In this document: piece by piece, positions 35,075-46,380 of the stretch
Position numbering within the stretch: position 1 is the stretch's first letter
Layout of the letters: the number at the start of each line of letters is the position of its first letter
NCBI GenBank assembly: GCA_017590115.1
Contig: JAGGNK010007559.1
Coordinates: 508,076-572,075, forward strand
Reading direction: 5' to 3'
DNA from: Montifringilla adamsi
Lineage: Eukaryota; Chordata; Aves; Passeriformes; Passeridae
Length of the DNA: 64,000 nucleotides
Notes under the pieces: model-generated
Told to the model about the DNA's origin: nothing
Databases searched by the model: none
Seen by the model: only the letters and a program-made list of their open reading frames with translations
Translations under genes and position numbers: made by a program

Positions 35075-35340
35075 GAAAAAGAGCCCTAATTGCTCTTTGT
35101 TTTTCTGCTTCTCCCATCATTAAATCCCTTCTTCATCCCTAATAGTTTGGGATTCTGTGAAGGTTAATATGTTTCAGGTTGCACACAAGTACAGCTAATT
35201 AACAAACAGTCCCCTCAATTCCCTTTAATGCTACACATGGAATGCAATCGCTGCAATTACCTGCTTCCCAAAGCCATTACAAACCACAGAAAATTAGCTA
35301 GAACAGGTGATAAAAACCTTCTTTTATTGGTTCATGAAAG
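35075..35340. promoter_or_regulatory. Long AT-rich island, strong candidate conserved non-coding element
   Basis: About 265 bp contains CTAATTGCTCTTTG, GCTAATTAACAAACAG, a TEAD-type GGAATG at 35239-35244, CTGCAATTACC, a RUNX-type AACCACA at 35282-35288 and CAGGTG overlapping GATAA at 35304-35313. Its length, low GC and motif variety make it one of the best enhancer candidates in the window. Confidence 0.45.
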
Positions 35341-35612
35341 GAGCTGATCTCCAGGCAGCGGCTTCCCATCATGCAGATGGAAGGGGCAGCACCCCCTGAG
35401 CAGCCTGGCTGGGATCACCCTGGCTCCTGGTGAGCCCTGAAACACCATCGGCTCCAGATTCACTTCCTTTGGGTGCTCAAGGCCAGAATCAGCACCTTGG
35501 ACCCTGGGACTGAGAGCCAACCCCGAGAACCAAGCTGTAATTAAAGCAAAGTCCAGCGGGATGCCTGGGGAACAGCCAGGGCAGGGGGCAGAGCTCAGGT
35601 CCCAAGGGACAG

Positions 35613-35751
35613 CAGGACACAGCTCTGGCCCCAAGCAGGACACAGCTCTGGCTCCAAGGGACACCAGGACACAGCTGTGGCCCCAAGGGACACCAAGACA
35701 GAGCTCTGGCCCCAGGGGATGCCAGGACACAGCTGTGGCCCCAAGGGACAC
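35613..35751. repeat. 29-bp minisatellite, about 4.8 copies
   Basis: One 23-bp and four 29-bp units of CAGGACACAGCTCTGGCCCC... type run without a gap. The internal divergence is low. Confidence 0.9.
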
Positions 35752-36824
35752 TGCCTGGCCCAGAGGGAGCAGAGCCAAAGCCTGCCCCTGCCAGGTCCCC
35801 AGGGCTGGTGTGCTGCCCTGTCCTGGGGCAGTGCGGGCCACAATCCCTGGGGACACACACCCAGGAACAGGCACAGGGGAGAACCTTCACATCTCCTCCC
35901 AGAGGAAAAAGAGGAGGAAAGCTAAAAAAAAATACAAATAAATCAGGAGCACCTTTATCAGGAGAGCCTCTTGATCCTCCCAGAGGAGGAGCATCCTGCA
36001 CAGACTCCAGGAAGAGTCACAGACAAACTCCCTTCATTCTCCATCCTGGGCTATTCCCACAGCAACTGCAACACTTGCAGGGAGCTCCATGTCTGCTTTG
36101 GGGAGCCCCAGAGCAGCCAGGAAATGCAAGGAGCTCCCAGCAAATTGCTCCATGGCTCCATTAGCCCTCATTAAAAAGCAGCACCTCTCAGGCGAGGTTC
36201 AGTTTCCAGCTCCTGGATCCTGTGCTGTGCAGCTCTTCAGGACCAGCCTCCACTGCTCCATCACTCACAGCACTGATGCTGGGCTCACTCCAGAGCCCTG
36301 AGAAAATCTCAGCTGCACCCCCAGCCCAGCCTGGGGCTCCCCCACAGCCTGGCCGGGCAGGAGGGAGCAGGGAGCTCTGCCCTCCTGTCCCCAGCACCCA
36401 AACCCCTGTGCAGCAGGAGAACCAAACCCCCAGGCTGCTCTGAGTGAACAGAAGGGCTCAGCACACAAGAGGGACCCCTGGCCTGGCACAGCTGGGTGGC
36501 ACAGCCTGGTGTCCCCTCCCAGGCCCCCTTCCCAAGGGAGCCACACTGCTGGCCGTGCCCAGGGGCAGGTGGGTGTCCCTGAGCAGTGTGGGGTCACCAC
36601 ACACTCCCAGAGGCAGCTCTGAGTGTCCCCAGCTGGCTGTGCCAGCCCTCGGTGGCCCACAGCCCCTGCAGGCAGCCAGGGCAGTGCTGGCTCCTCACAG
36701 CCAGCCCCAGCAGCCTCTCCACAGCCACATCTCCTCTCCTCAGCATCCTCCCCGAGCACCAGAGCACCCTCCAGTGATGGGCCTCCCATGCAGGAGCTCC
36801 TTAAAAATGTAAATTGGGAACAGC

Positions 36825-37110
36825 CTCACAGCACAGGAGGAAAATCACTGTAAACAAAATCGCAGTTGCTGTGGAAACCATTAAAAATAGATTCCCCACG
36901 CTCCCCCTTTTGTGCTGGGTATTATACAGCTGGGTTCCTTCATTCTGCATTATTATTGCTTTTTAATTATGAATAATTTCCTCCCTTCTATAGGAAGATG
37001 GAGTAAAAAACAGAACTTTCCAAACGAGGGGCCTTTAGGATATGTTTCAATATGCAAATGAAGGCAAACATGCATTCGGTGCTGTTTATGCCAGGGGGTG
37101 AAAATCTTCC
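36825..37110. promoter_or_regulatory. AT-rich island with FOX site and perfect octamer
   Basis: TGTAAACAAA (forkhead) is at 36849-36858, TGTGGAAACC close by, and ATGCAAAT (POU octamer) at 37052-37059. GCATTATTATTGC and TTTTAATTATGAATAATTTCC lie between them. About 285 bp long. Confidence 0.45.
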
Positions 37111-37911
37111 TGCATTAACCCTTCCCATGCCACATCCCCCTTTCCTCCAGCCAGGAAGGCCGGTGCCCACAATCCCCCCCATCCTGGACCCAGGATGAAG
37201 GGGATGGGCACAGATAAGTGGGGTAACAGCTCAGCAAGCCAGGCACCGTGCTGCCCTGCCCGCCCTGCCATGCTGCCCACACTCCTCAAACCCCACGGGA
37301 CAGGGACCAGCTCTGCCCTCACAGGAGTTCTGCAGGCTCAAAAACACCCAGACCAGACAACCTGTGGTGCCCCAGCCTGGCACGGAGCCCACAGGGCTGG
37401 GTGAGCACTGGAAACAGGGAGAGGGGACACGCTGCCCCACGGCACAGGAGTGCCAGCAATGCCACTGAACACCCCGTGCACAGAAAACACTCAGAATATC
37501 TGGACAACGGCACTACCTGGGAAGATGGTCCCGTTCCAGAGTGTGACTCAGTGGCTATTTGCAGCCCTGGTGCACGGGGAGGATGCTCGTGCCCCGTGGT
37601 CAGCCCCGGCGCCACGCCGGGTGCCAGCTGCAGCCCTGGCAGCCGCGTGGCACCGGCAGCTCCTGCCCGCGGCACCACGAGGAAGGTGCCCGAGCAGGCT
37701 GGCCCTGGCCCATGGCCACGCACTTCCCTCTGCCACAGAGGAGCAGATGGACAGGGCTAGGAACCCTCCAGTGCATGCTGAGCCCGTGTCCTCCCCGCCT
37801 TGGCACCGTGTGCCCGTGCCCGGGGCCTGGAGCACCCAGAGCTGCGGGACAGACGGATCCGTTTGTCCATGGTACCCCTGCTCAGGGTCAGAGCTGCATG
37901 GGCCAGAGTGT

Positions 37912-38112
37912 CACAGACACCCCCATCTCCCTTCATTCCCTTAAGGCTCACAGGCACCCCCACCTCCCTTCATTCCCCTGAGGGTCACAGGCACCCCCAT
38001 CCCACTCCCCCTGGGTGTCACAGCCCCATCCCACTCCCGTGGGTGTCACAGCCCCATCCCCCTTCATTCCCCTGGGTGTCACAGCCCCATCTCCCTTCAT
38101 TCCCCTGAGGGT
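37912..38112. repeat. Degenerate 28-37 bp minisatellite, 6 copies
   Basis: Six units begin CACAG(G/C/A)... and end GGGTGT or GAGGGT, with CCCCATC and CCTTCATTCCCC inside. Unit length varies because of internal deletions. Confidence 0.85.
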
Positions 38113-38534
38113 CCAGTCTCCAGCACAGGAGGAACACGGCTGGCTTTGACTTTGGGCAAGTTTCACTGCCCCATCACAGTGTGGGCAGATAATGCTGAGC
38201 AGTGCCAACAGGCCAGAGGCATTACAGCAGGGGTACAAAAAGCAGGCTGGAAAACCCCAAACAGGCCTTGACTTTGGAGTGTGGGACACTCACAGTTAAG
38301 AAGAGGAAGTTTTCTGTGGTTTTCTGCAGATACTCAACTGGGGCAGGCCAGAACTGAGGGAAGAGGGCAGGTGCCTGACTTGAGGGCAACTTTAGCGCCC
38401 GCCTCCTTCTAAAAATCCCTAGAGAAAACAAGACCCCCTTCTCCACAGAGACAAGCTCTCCCAAATCTCATTTCAAGTGCTTTAGTGCTCATCTCTCCCT
38501 TACACCCAGATTTCCAAGTACCCTCAAGCACCAA

Positions 38535-39060
38535 CACTGAATGACAGAGCCCAGGCCAGAAGGGCCCTTAGGCCTGGCAAGAGCATTCCTGGAACACAGG
38601 CCAAGGGCTCCGGTGCTGTGCTCATGCACGGAGTGCCTTCCTCCCCCACAGATATCCCTCTGTGATCCACAGATAGCAAGCAAGAGAGAAACCCCCACAG
38701 GCTTAAGCCGTTCCAGTCGTTAATTACCTCCGTGATAAAAATATGCACTTTGTTTCCAGTCAGGGTTTGTCTTAGGGAGCTTTCAGAGCCTGGCTCTTCT
38801 GTCTTTTCCCTGCTAAATTAGAGCGCTCTGTACCCACAGACATCTCTTGATCACAAGCTAAAACAACCCACATCGTCAAGCCACCTCTTAAACTTCTCTT
38901 GGATGAAAAGTTCAACCTACTTAGGCTCTGTCTCCCCCAGCTGATCAGCTTTTCCAGCCCATGAACCACTTCTGCAGCTCTTTCCTGCACGTGTCACCCG
39001 TGTTTTTCCAGCAGAGGCCCAAGCGTGGTGCCAGCACACATTTGCCCCTCACTGCCCACG
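38535..39060 (-). mobile_element. Ancient CR1-lineage LINE, 3' fragment
   Basis: Read on the minus strand this follows the 3' part of an old amniote CR1/L3-like consensus in order: CAGAAGTGGTTCATGGGCTGG, then CCAAGAGAAGTTTAAGAGG, GTGATCAAGAG, GCTCTAATTTAGC, GACTGGAAACAAAGTGCA, GAGGTAATTAAC, and near the end GGGCCCTTCTGGCC. The frame at about 38990-38860 still reads like the degraded C-terminal end of the LINE reverse-transcriptase protein (HGLEKLI ... SSKRSLRGGL). Recognition is from memory of the family. Divergence looks high, so it is an old copy, with no coding capacity left. The 3' end lies near 38535; the 5' end is truncated near 39060. Confidence 0.7.
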
Positions 39061-40004
39061 GGCAGCCTTTCACCCCACCCAGAGCGGGGCCGCAGCCACC
39101 GTCAGCCTAACGGAGATGGAGGACAGCCAGCCCTGGGGCAGGGGGTGACAGCCATGGAGAGTGGCCACCTGCCCCACTCCCCTCCTGCCAGCTCTCCCCT
39201 GATCAGGATGGTCCCCAAACCCCTGTGACAGCCAGCAAGCTGTGCCTGGGCCAAGGGGACAGCTGACACCATTGTCACCCTGGCGCACGTCCTCCGGGCT
39301 CAGCAGGTCCAGGTCATGTGTTTGTCACCACCACTCCAGGCAAGGAAATGGCCCCTCAGGGAGCAAAGATGCCTTAAAACCCACCTGGGAGCTTGCCTTC
39401 AGGAGGGGAGCAGCAACCAGAACTGGGGAGCCCCAGAGCAGATGTCCCACAGAGCACCCCAAACCCAGAGGCACCAAAGGTCCCCAGCAGTGCCCAGGCT
39501 CTGCTCCCCACCCTGCCCCTGAGCTCTGCTGCCCGAGCCCCCCAGCCATGGGGCTGCAGTGGGGAGGTGACCTGGGGCTGGGGCTGCAGCCCAGAGCAGC
39601 AGGACAGCAGGATGCCAGGACAGACCACTCAGCAGAGAGCCCTGCACCTGAGAACAGCCCAGAGCTGGCAGTGTGGCACTGGTGTCCCCAAACACCCACA
39701 TCAAGGCAAACCAAGAGCCCCAGCCCCAGTGCTGGGAGAGGGGCCACGCCAGCAGATCCCCAGGAATACTCACAGGCTGCCTGGCTCCTACTGTCAGCAC
39801 ATCCATCCCGTCAGCACACACTTCCAGTCAGGACAGCAAGGCAGGGCAGGTCATGGTGATGCCCAGAAAGCCCCCAAATCCTCCCCAGCTCCACCTGGCA
39901 GCAGTGTCCCTGCCTGCCAGCACAGAGGGCCAGGGAGCAGCCTGGGGAGCCCCAGCTCCATGTGCTCCCTGTCAGACGAGGTCCTGCTCCGGCCACAACT
40001 GCAT

Positions 40005-40185
40005 TCCTATTTAATCCTCAGCAATTACACTCACATGCTGCAAGACAAATACATTTTAGAAGCCCTCAGTTAAATGTGGATAATTACGGCTGCCTGCACC
40101 AGGGGACAGCCCTGCCCAGGCTCAGGAGGAAGAATCACATCCTGATTCCACTAAGGCTGTAAATTAGCGAGGAACATCCCAATGG
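40005..40185. promoter_or_regulatory. AT-rich island, candidate regulatory element
   Basis: CTATTTAATCC, GCAATTACAC, TTAAATGTGGATAATTACGG and GTAAATTAGCG occur within 180 bp. Confidence 0.3.
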
Positions 40186-40637
40186 CAGCAGAGTAATTAC
40201 CAGCTCCCACATCCCCCTTCCTGTGGGCTGCTGCTCCCCTGCTCCCCACTCCCGGCGTCCTCCCGCGCAGCACGGGTGTTCCCAGGCATATGCTGCTGTT
40301 AATGGGGCTTCTGTCACTTCAGCTGCTGGCAGAGATTATTTTATCTCAGGAACCCTCTCCCAGTGCCAGAGCCCAGGCTTTCAGCTCTAAATCATCCACA
40401 GGGGAACTCACAGGTGTGGGGGAACACAAGATAGAAGCATCAACTTTGTGATTGTGCTTTGTGCCACAAAGGCAGCAGCACAGAGAGGGGGGACCAAGCA
40501 GGACCACCCCTGGCAAAGCCCCAGGAATGCACCCAAGTCCAGCAGGCACAGAGGAGCACGGGGAGTGAGGGGGAAAGGGGGAACACAACCAGCTGGGTAT
40601 GGCCAGGGAGACAGTGACAGGTGAGTGTGCAAGCCCA

Positions 40638-40719
40638 GATTTACCCAGCAGGGCACTGGCACTGATTTACCCAGCACAACACTGGCACTGATTTACCCAG
40701 ATTCACCCAGCACAGCACT
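40638..40719. repeat. 26-bp tandem repeat, 3 copies
   Basis: GATTTACCCAGCA... begins at 40638, 40664 and 40690. The third copy has a small internal insertion. Confidence 0.85.
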
Positions 40720-41587
40720 GGACATCCCCCACCTGCAGCATTCTCCTCCTGGCAGCCCAGGCCCAGCTCTGCCGTGGAGCCACGGGATGGAGCAGGGACG
40801 GTTCCTGCACTCTGGGCAGGCAGCACCAGCAGTTCCCATTCCCACACCAGCCCCGGAGCACCACGGGCTCTGCATGGCACTGCCATGGTGTGCCAGAGCC
40901 CCACCGACCCTCCCAGTGCCCGAGCACTGTGCTCATACCCCGAGGAGAGGGGGCACTGCTCCATGGCTGGCACGGCAGGCACGAGCAGATGGAGGCTCAG
41001 CACGGCTCCTGCCAGGGAAAGCTCGTGCACTTTACCACTGCTGAGCAGCTTCTGTGTTCCTGAAATATCCTCTTCCCCTGGGCAACTTCATATGTGAGTC
41101 TTGGGACTTGTCGGAGCATTAAACTGACATCTAGGTCACGGTAAGGAATAGCTCAATGCCTCCAGGAAAAAGGGTTTTCCTTCCACATCCCAGCACCTCC
41201 TCCACCAGCTCAGTGTTCAGCCCAGGAGCCAGCACTTAACAGGGGTGACCACTTCTAGCTGAGAATGAAGGAGGCTGTGGGGGTGGAAAAGGGATTAAAA
41301 CCATTTCTGAGGCATGGTCTGGAGATTAGCTGCCTTTTCTGAAGTTGTCTTGGCTCTTCATGGTCCCTGGAGCAGCACCTCTGCAGGAAAAGGCACTGGC
41401 AGGATTTAAGGCCCAGGAAGCCTGGCTGGACACAGGCCAGGGGCCAGCAAACAGAGCCTCACCACGTTTAGCCTGGCAGATGCTATGCCCAAGAACCATG
41501 AGTGATCCATCCTGACCACCAACACCCACCCTTGGTGGCAAACAGCCCTCGGCCTCACTGGGCTAATGCCAGCCCTGCCTGAAGCCC

Positions 41588-41787
41588 CTGGGTGCTGCAC
41601 AGCAGGGCAATGCTCTGGAGTCCAGCCCTGGGTGCTGCACAGCAGGGCAGTGCTCTGGAGTCCAGCCCTGGGTGCTGCACAGCAGGGCAGTGCTCTGGAG
41701 TCCAGCCCTGGGTGCTGCACAGCAGGGCAATGCTCTGGAGTCCAGCCCTGGGTGCTGCACAGCAGGGCAATGCTCTGGAGTCCAGCC
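41588..41787. repeat. 40-bp minisatellite, exactly 5 copies
   Basis: Five head-to-tail 40-bp units (CTGGGTGCTGCACAGCAGGG, then CARTGCTCTGGAGTCCAGCC) differ at a single A/G position: A in copies 1, 4 and 5, G in 2 and 3. There are no spacers. The near identity indicates recent expansion or homogenisation and likely length polymorphism. Confidence 0.95.
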
Positions 41788-42024
41788 CTTAGCCCTGTTT
41801 TCTCCCCCGTGTGCCCCAGCCACAGGGCATAGCAGCACCAGTAGGGAGAAAGGGTCAAATGTGGGATGCTCAGGCTGTGGTACAGAGAGGGGGCAGAGCT
41901 GAGGGACAGGGATGGTGGGACAGAGGGCTGGCCCTGCCCTCCCGGGGACAGCTGAGCCCATGGAGCACCTGTCCTGTCCCTGTCCCCTGTGTGTCACGGT
42001 GATGGAGTGGTGGATGCAGGCACC

Positions 42025-42135
42025 GTAATGGTTTCATCAACTTAGCTACTTTTTATGAGAAATTTGTTCCAATCCCTTCCTCTCCCCAGCTGCTGTCACC
42101 TTAACAGATGTCAGACCTGAAAGAATAATAATCCT
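42025..42135. promoter_or_regulatory. Small AT-rich island
   Basis: CCGTAATGGTTTCATCAACTT, ACTTTTTATGAG and AGAATAATAATCC in an otherwise GC-rich flank. Weak candidate element. Confidence 0.25.
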
Positions 42136-42632
42136 GGCAGGAACCCCTGAACCGGAGCGAACGGCGTCCCAGGGAGGAGGCAAGAGCACAGAGAAAACTC
42201 ATTTTTGCAGCAGCTCAGGACCACTTGGAGCTGCCCCAGCCTGACACTGCCTGGGCTTGGAGATTGGCTTGTGCCCTCCTCTTCCTCCCTGGGGGAAACC
42301 TGCCCCGTGCAGATGTGCTGCCGTGCTGGTGAAACAGCTCTGGGGAGGAGCCCCTCAGCCCCAGCCCATCCATCCTGCTGGCTCCATCTGGACTCCATCC
42401 GACCCCCCACCTAGAGAACACCTGAAATCCACCTCCTCTCTCCAGCACAATTCCCACTCCTGTTCCTGTCCCTGACACTGCTGTAAGAACCTTCATCAAG
42501 GGACTGAGCACAGGCAGAGCCAGTGCCAGCAGAATGGGCACACACGTGGGGGCAGATCTCACCATGCCCCACATCCTGCTGCTGGACTGCCCTGGCCACT
42601 GCCCAGCAGAGCTGGGCACAACCAGGCTGGGC

Positions 42633-42793
42633 AGAGATCCATCACCCCCTTGGTCCCTGCAGCCTCCTGCACCCTTGGTCCTGCAGCCTCCAGCTCTGGG
42701 AGCTCACCTCATCCCCAGCCCGTGCAGAGATCCATCACACCCTCAGTCCTGCAGCCTCCTGCTCTGGGAGCTCACCTCATCCTCAGCCAGTGC
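42633..42793. repeat. Tandem duplication with internal repeat
   Basis: AGAGATCCATCAC starts at 42633 and 42726 and both copies end in CTCTGGGAGCTCACCTCATCC and so on. The first copy (93 bp) carries an extra internal GGTCCTGCAGCCTCC unit compared with the second (68 bp). Confidence 0.8.
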
Positions 42794-42822
42794 CAGGGCA
42801 CAGCACAGGCAGGAGACAGTGG

Positions 42823-42864
42823 CACGGTGACACCATCACGGTGACACCATCAGGGTGACACCAC
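42823..42864. repeat. 14-bp tandem repeat, 3 copies
   Basis: CACGGTGACACCAT at 42823, 42837 and 42851, the last copy with two changes. Confidence 0.9.
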
Positions 42865-43119
42865 TGGGCCAGCACGGTCCCTCCTGCCAGCGAGGCTCTG
42901 CAGGCTCCAGGACACCCCAGAGGGCACCGGGGATCCCCCGGGCTGAGCCTGCAGGCACTGGCAGCAGCTGGAGCAGGCGGGGGCAGCAGGATGGGCAGCA
43001 GAGACACCGGGGCGGCTTCCCCAGCACGCAGCAAAGCCCCGGGCACCGATCTGGGGATTCCCAAGGCTGCAAGTGCCAGACCTGCCCTCGTGCTGCCTTC
43101 TCCTGTGAGGAGCTGCTGC

Positions 43120-43265
43120 TCTGCGATGACTCATTGCTGGAAGACGAATTCTATTTAAAGGATGCTATTCGTAGAAATAGAGTTTTAATAACGGGGCATC
43201 AAACAAGCAGAAAATACCCAACTTCCAAGCGGAGCGAAGTTTCTGTATGTTAATTTATACAGCAC
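43120..43265. promoter_or_regulatory. AT-rich island with perfect AP-1 site
   Basis: TGACTCA is at 43127-43133, followed by GAATTCTATTTAAAGG, AGTTTTAATAACGG and ATGTTAATTTATAC. A plus-strand frame is open across part of it without a known domain. Confidence 0.35.
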
Positions 43266-43732
43266 AACCACCGCTGGGAGGAATAAAACCACGCAGAGAG
43301 CTCCTCTCCCTGACACAGCAGTGGAGGGAGCCACTGTCCTGCTCCCTGGAGCATTTCCTGGGCAGGGAGAGCAGGGATGGGACTGGCAGGCCGGGCACAG
43401 CTGTGGCACAGTTGTGGCACAGGCCTGGGCTCCGGCCGCCGCTGCCGCGCTCCCAGGAGCCTTCGGGCTCTGTTTTGCTGCCAGTGGGAGGGCGGGAGGA
43501 GACAGCGCAACGCTCGCTTTAAAAATAGATCAAACCCTCTGCTACGGAGCCATTTTATTAGAGCAGCACAAGCTGCCGGGCTGGTGACACCTCTGCGAGC
43601 ACCCGGGGAAGTTTTCCCAGATGGATTTGAAAAGCGACGGGAAGAAACAAAGATGAAGCAGGCTTGTTTTCCAACAAAAAAAAAGAAAGCGTGGGGGAGA
43701 AGCCTGTCTGCACTCAAGCCCCTCACCCCACC

Positions 43733-43875
43733 CCCAGCCCAAATCCCCATCCCCAGCCCAAATCTCTGTCCCCAGCCCAAAATCCCTGTCCCCAGCCCAA
43801 ATCCCCAGCCCCAGCCCAAATCCCTGTCCCCAGCCCAAATCCCTGTCCCCAACCCAAATCCCCGTCCGCAGCCCA
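43733..43875. repeat. 18-bp minisatellite, about 8 copies
   Basis: CCCAGCCCAAATCCCTGT-type units in a row, with variation CCAT/CTGT/CCGT and one extra A. The minus-strand translation gives a G-D-G/L-G-W repeat, a composition artefact. Confidence 0.9.
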
Positions 43876-44525
43876 CATTTCTCCACAAACACCTCTCAGG
43901 CATCACCAGGTGCCTTGGTGCCAGCACTGCAGCAAGGGCTGAACCTCTCACACGAGTGTGAGACCTTGGCTCATCCCAAATCTGCTCCTCTGCCCAGTGT
44001 GGTGACTCCCAATCCCCCACCAGGTCATGTACCAGGAACAGCATGTCCTTCATCCCAGTAACCCCCCAGAACTGGCCCAGGACATCCTGTCAAGCTGCAC
44101 TGGGCGACAGCACAGGAAAGCACAGCACAGAGAGGAGAGAGGTCAGGGCAAGGAAAGACCTCCCGAGCCCCCACATGCAGAACAGGAGCTCAGTGAAAAG
44201 CAGCGTGTAAATACACAGCAAACAGGTAAGATCCAATGTACCTCATGATCTGTATCTAAGATCTGCCTGTACCTAATGCAGCTCAGGCCACAATAAGTCG
44301 GGAATTGTGCGTGGCTGGGCCAGCAGCAGCACCCCAGTGGGATGGGAGGCAGGGGGAAGGGGTCAGCCCAGAGGGGTCTGGCAGGCCCTGAGACTGAGCA
44401 GCACAAAGCCCAAAGCACTGAACATGGAAGCATCTGCTGCAACCTGGGAAGCACATGGAGACATCTGAGCGCATTACTCAGCCTCGGGCTGACTCTGAGT
44501 CACCGGCTCCAGCATCTGGGAGGAG

Positions 44526-45358
44526 AGTGAGTGTGAGCGGTGAGTGAGTGTGAGCATGTGAGTGTGAGCATGTGAGTGTGAGCAGGTGAGTATGAGCGGG
44601 TGAGTGAGTGTGAGCATGTGAGTGTGAGCTGGTGAGTGAGAGCGTGCAAGTGTGAGCGGATGAGTGAGTGTGAGCATGTGAGTGTGAGCATGCGAGTGTG
44701 AGCATGTGAGTGTGAGCAGGTGAGTGTGAGCGGGTGAGTGTGAATGGGTGAGTGTGAGCATGTGAGTGTGAGCGTGCAAGTGTGAGCGGGTGAGTGTGAG
44801 CGGGTGAGTGTGAGTGGGTGAGTGTGAGCATGTGTGTGAAGGGGTGAGTGTGAGTGGGTGAGTGTGAGTGGGTGAGTGTGAGCAGGCGAGTGTGAGCAGG
44901 TGAGTGTGAGCATGTGAGTGAGTGTGAGCGGGTGAGTGAGTGTGAGCGTGTGAGTGTGAGAGTGCAAGTGTGAGCGGGTGAGTGACTGTGAGCGGGTGAG
45001 TGTGGGCGGGTGAGTGTGAGCGTGTGAGTGTGAGCAGGTGAATGACTGTGAGTGGGTGAGTGTGAGTGGGTGAGTGTGAGCATGTGAGTGTGAGCGTGCG
45101 AGTGTGCGAGTGTGAGCATGTGAGTGTGAGCGGGTGAGTGTGGGCAGGTGAGTAAGTGTGAGCGGGTGAGTGAGTGAGTGTGAGCGGGGGAGTGTGAGCA
45201 GGTGAGTGTGAGCGGGTGAGTGAGTGAGTGTGAGTGGGTGAGTGTGAGCAGGTGAGTGTGAGCGGGTGACTGGCAGTGTGTGAGTGTAACAGTGTGAGTG
45301 TGTGACTGGCAGTGTGTGTGAGCGTGTGAGTGTGAGTGTGTGAGTGTGAGCGTGTGAC
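44526..45358. repeat. 833-bp GTGAGT-based minisatellite
   Basis: A long array of TGAGTGTGAGCGGG/TGAGTGTGAGCATG-like units with variable length (12 bp typical). It contains dozens of GTGAGT, the consensus 5' splice donor, on the plus strand. All three minus-strand frames read as His/Ser/Thr/Leu repeats, so long open frames there are artefacts. Variation between units is considerable, so the array is not recent throughout. Confidence 0.95.
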
Positions 45359-46004
45359 ACAGTGTACTCCTGGGCTGCCTGGCGCTGCAAGCTCTGGAGG
45401 AGGGCAGCTGTGCCAGCCTGGCTGGCACTGGATCCATGCCATGGGATGACCCTGCCTGGGAGGGTCAGGCTGCCAGGGGATGGAGAGCTGCTCCAGGAGC
45501 ACACAGAAGGAGCAGGACAGAGGAGCTGGTCTGAGCCAAACCAAAACTTCTCTATAAGTACATAGGGAATGGGCACTGGGAGGAGCTGGTCATGCAAAAG
45601 GACAAGGTTGGTACAAGAAAAATGGGTGTAAAAGGCTGCAGATAAAGGGAGGCAGGAGGAAATGAGGAGGGACAGGCACTGGGTGAGGAAAGGGGCTGCG
45701 GTGGGACTGGGCTCAGGGCTCTGAGTCTCTTCCTAAGACACACCTTTAAACACCTCCAAACACCCCACAGATGTTTCACTGCTTCCATCCCAGAGATGAC
45801 AAGAGGTGCCCACAGCAGAGCAGCCCTTGTCCCCACAAGCAGCAACCACCCACCATGGAGAGCCAGCAGAGGGTGGGGTGGGACAAACGCGCACTGGCCA
45901 CTCCACCAGACCCCTTCCCACTGGAAAGCATCCCCTGGAAAGCTGCTCCCCGCGTTGTCCAGACTGTTTTGCTAACTGTGCAGCAATCCAGGCTGCTGTT
46001 TAGA

Positions 46005-46380
46005 TGGAAAGTCTCCATCCCATAATAAACAGCGTACTATTTATAAACCTGAAAACGTCTTTATTATTATTATTTTCCCCCAGAAAAAAAACCATAATAA
46101 ACCCCCCTGCACACTGCTGTTAAACACACCCCAGCACGGCCCCGCAGGTCCGCAGCGCTGGTGCCGCTTCCCCAGGCAGTGCCCAGCAGAACAGATGGCA
46201 GTGTGGGCGTTAGGTACCAGCCTCCTGGCAATCCGAACATCTGTTACCGTTAGAAAATGCTAATTGCCATCAATCAGGACAGCACCTACCCACATTTACA
46301 TGCAAGCACAAAAAAATTACGTCTAAATTTCTCCGAGTACAACACTTGCTGCATGTTAAGTAACGGGAGCTGCTCAGATG
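46005..46380. promoter_or_regulatory. AT-rich island beside CpG island
   Basis: Two AT-rich parts (46010-46120 and 46235-46365) flank a GC-rich middle. The second has AAAATGCTAATTGCC, ATCAATCAGG (PBX-like) and ACATTTACATGC. It adjoins the CpG island at 46380-46900, so a promoter-proximal element is possible. Confidence 0.35.

Larger units (their letters stand above)
31972..38530. other. GC-rich spacer with islands and minisatellites
   Basis: No gene recognised. Islands at 33.3, 33.8, 35.2 and 37.0 kb and repeats at 34.1, 35.7 and 38.0 kb are listed separately. A small AT-rich patch lies at 32185-32235. Confidence 0.55.
39061..44525. other. GC-rich spacer with minisatellites and islands
   Basis: No gene recognised. 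Named repeats and islands are listed separately. A donor-like ACAG followed by GTAAGATC near 44221-44230 closes a 67-codon frame with no recognised domain. CpG density is raised at 43420-43510. Confidence 0.55.

Noticed and set aside
35613..35751. CRISPR-like regular repeats
   Set aside because: Units are head-to-tail with no unique spacers, and the DNA is vertebrate; it is a minisatellite.
37460..37720. Cysteine-containing plus-strand frame (ECDSVAICSPGARGG and onward)
   Set aside because: Cysteine spacing fits no EGF or VWC module and there are no splice signals; the GC-rich composition explains it.
41555..41997. Repetitive open frames in both directions
   Set aside because: They follow the 40-bp minisatellite, whose unit is not a multiple of three, so the frame rotates; this is a repeat artefact.
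44474..45597. Open frames of more than 300 codons on the minus strand, rich in His, Ser and Thr
   Set aside because: They are three overlapping frames through a GTGAGT minisatellite; a stop-poor repeat is open in every frame and no domain is present.
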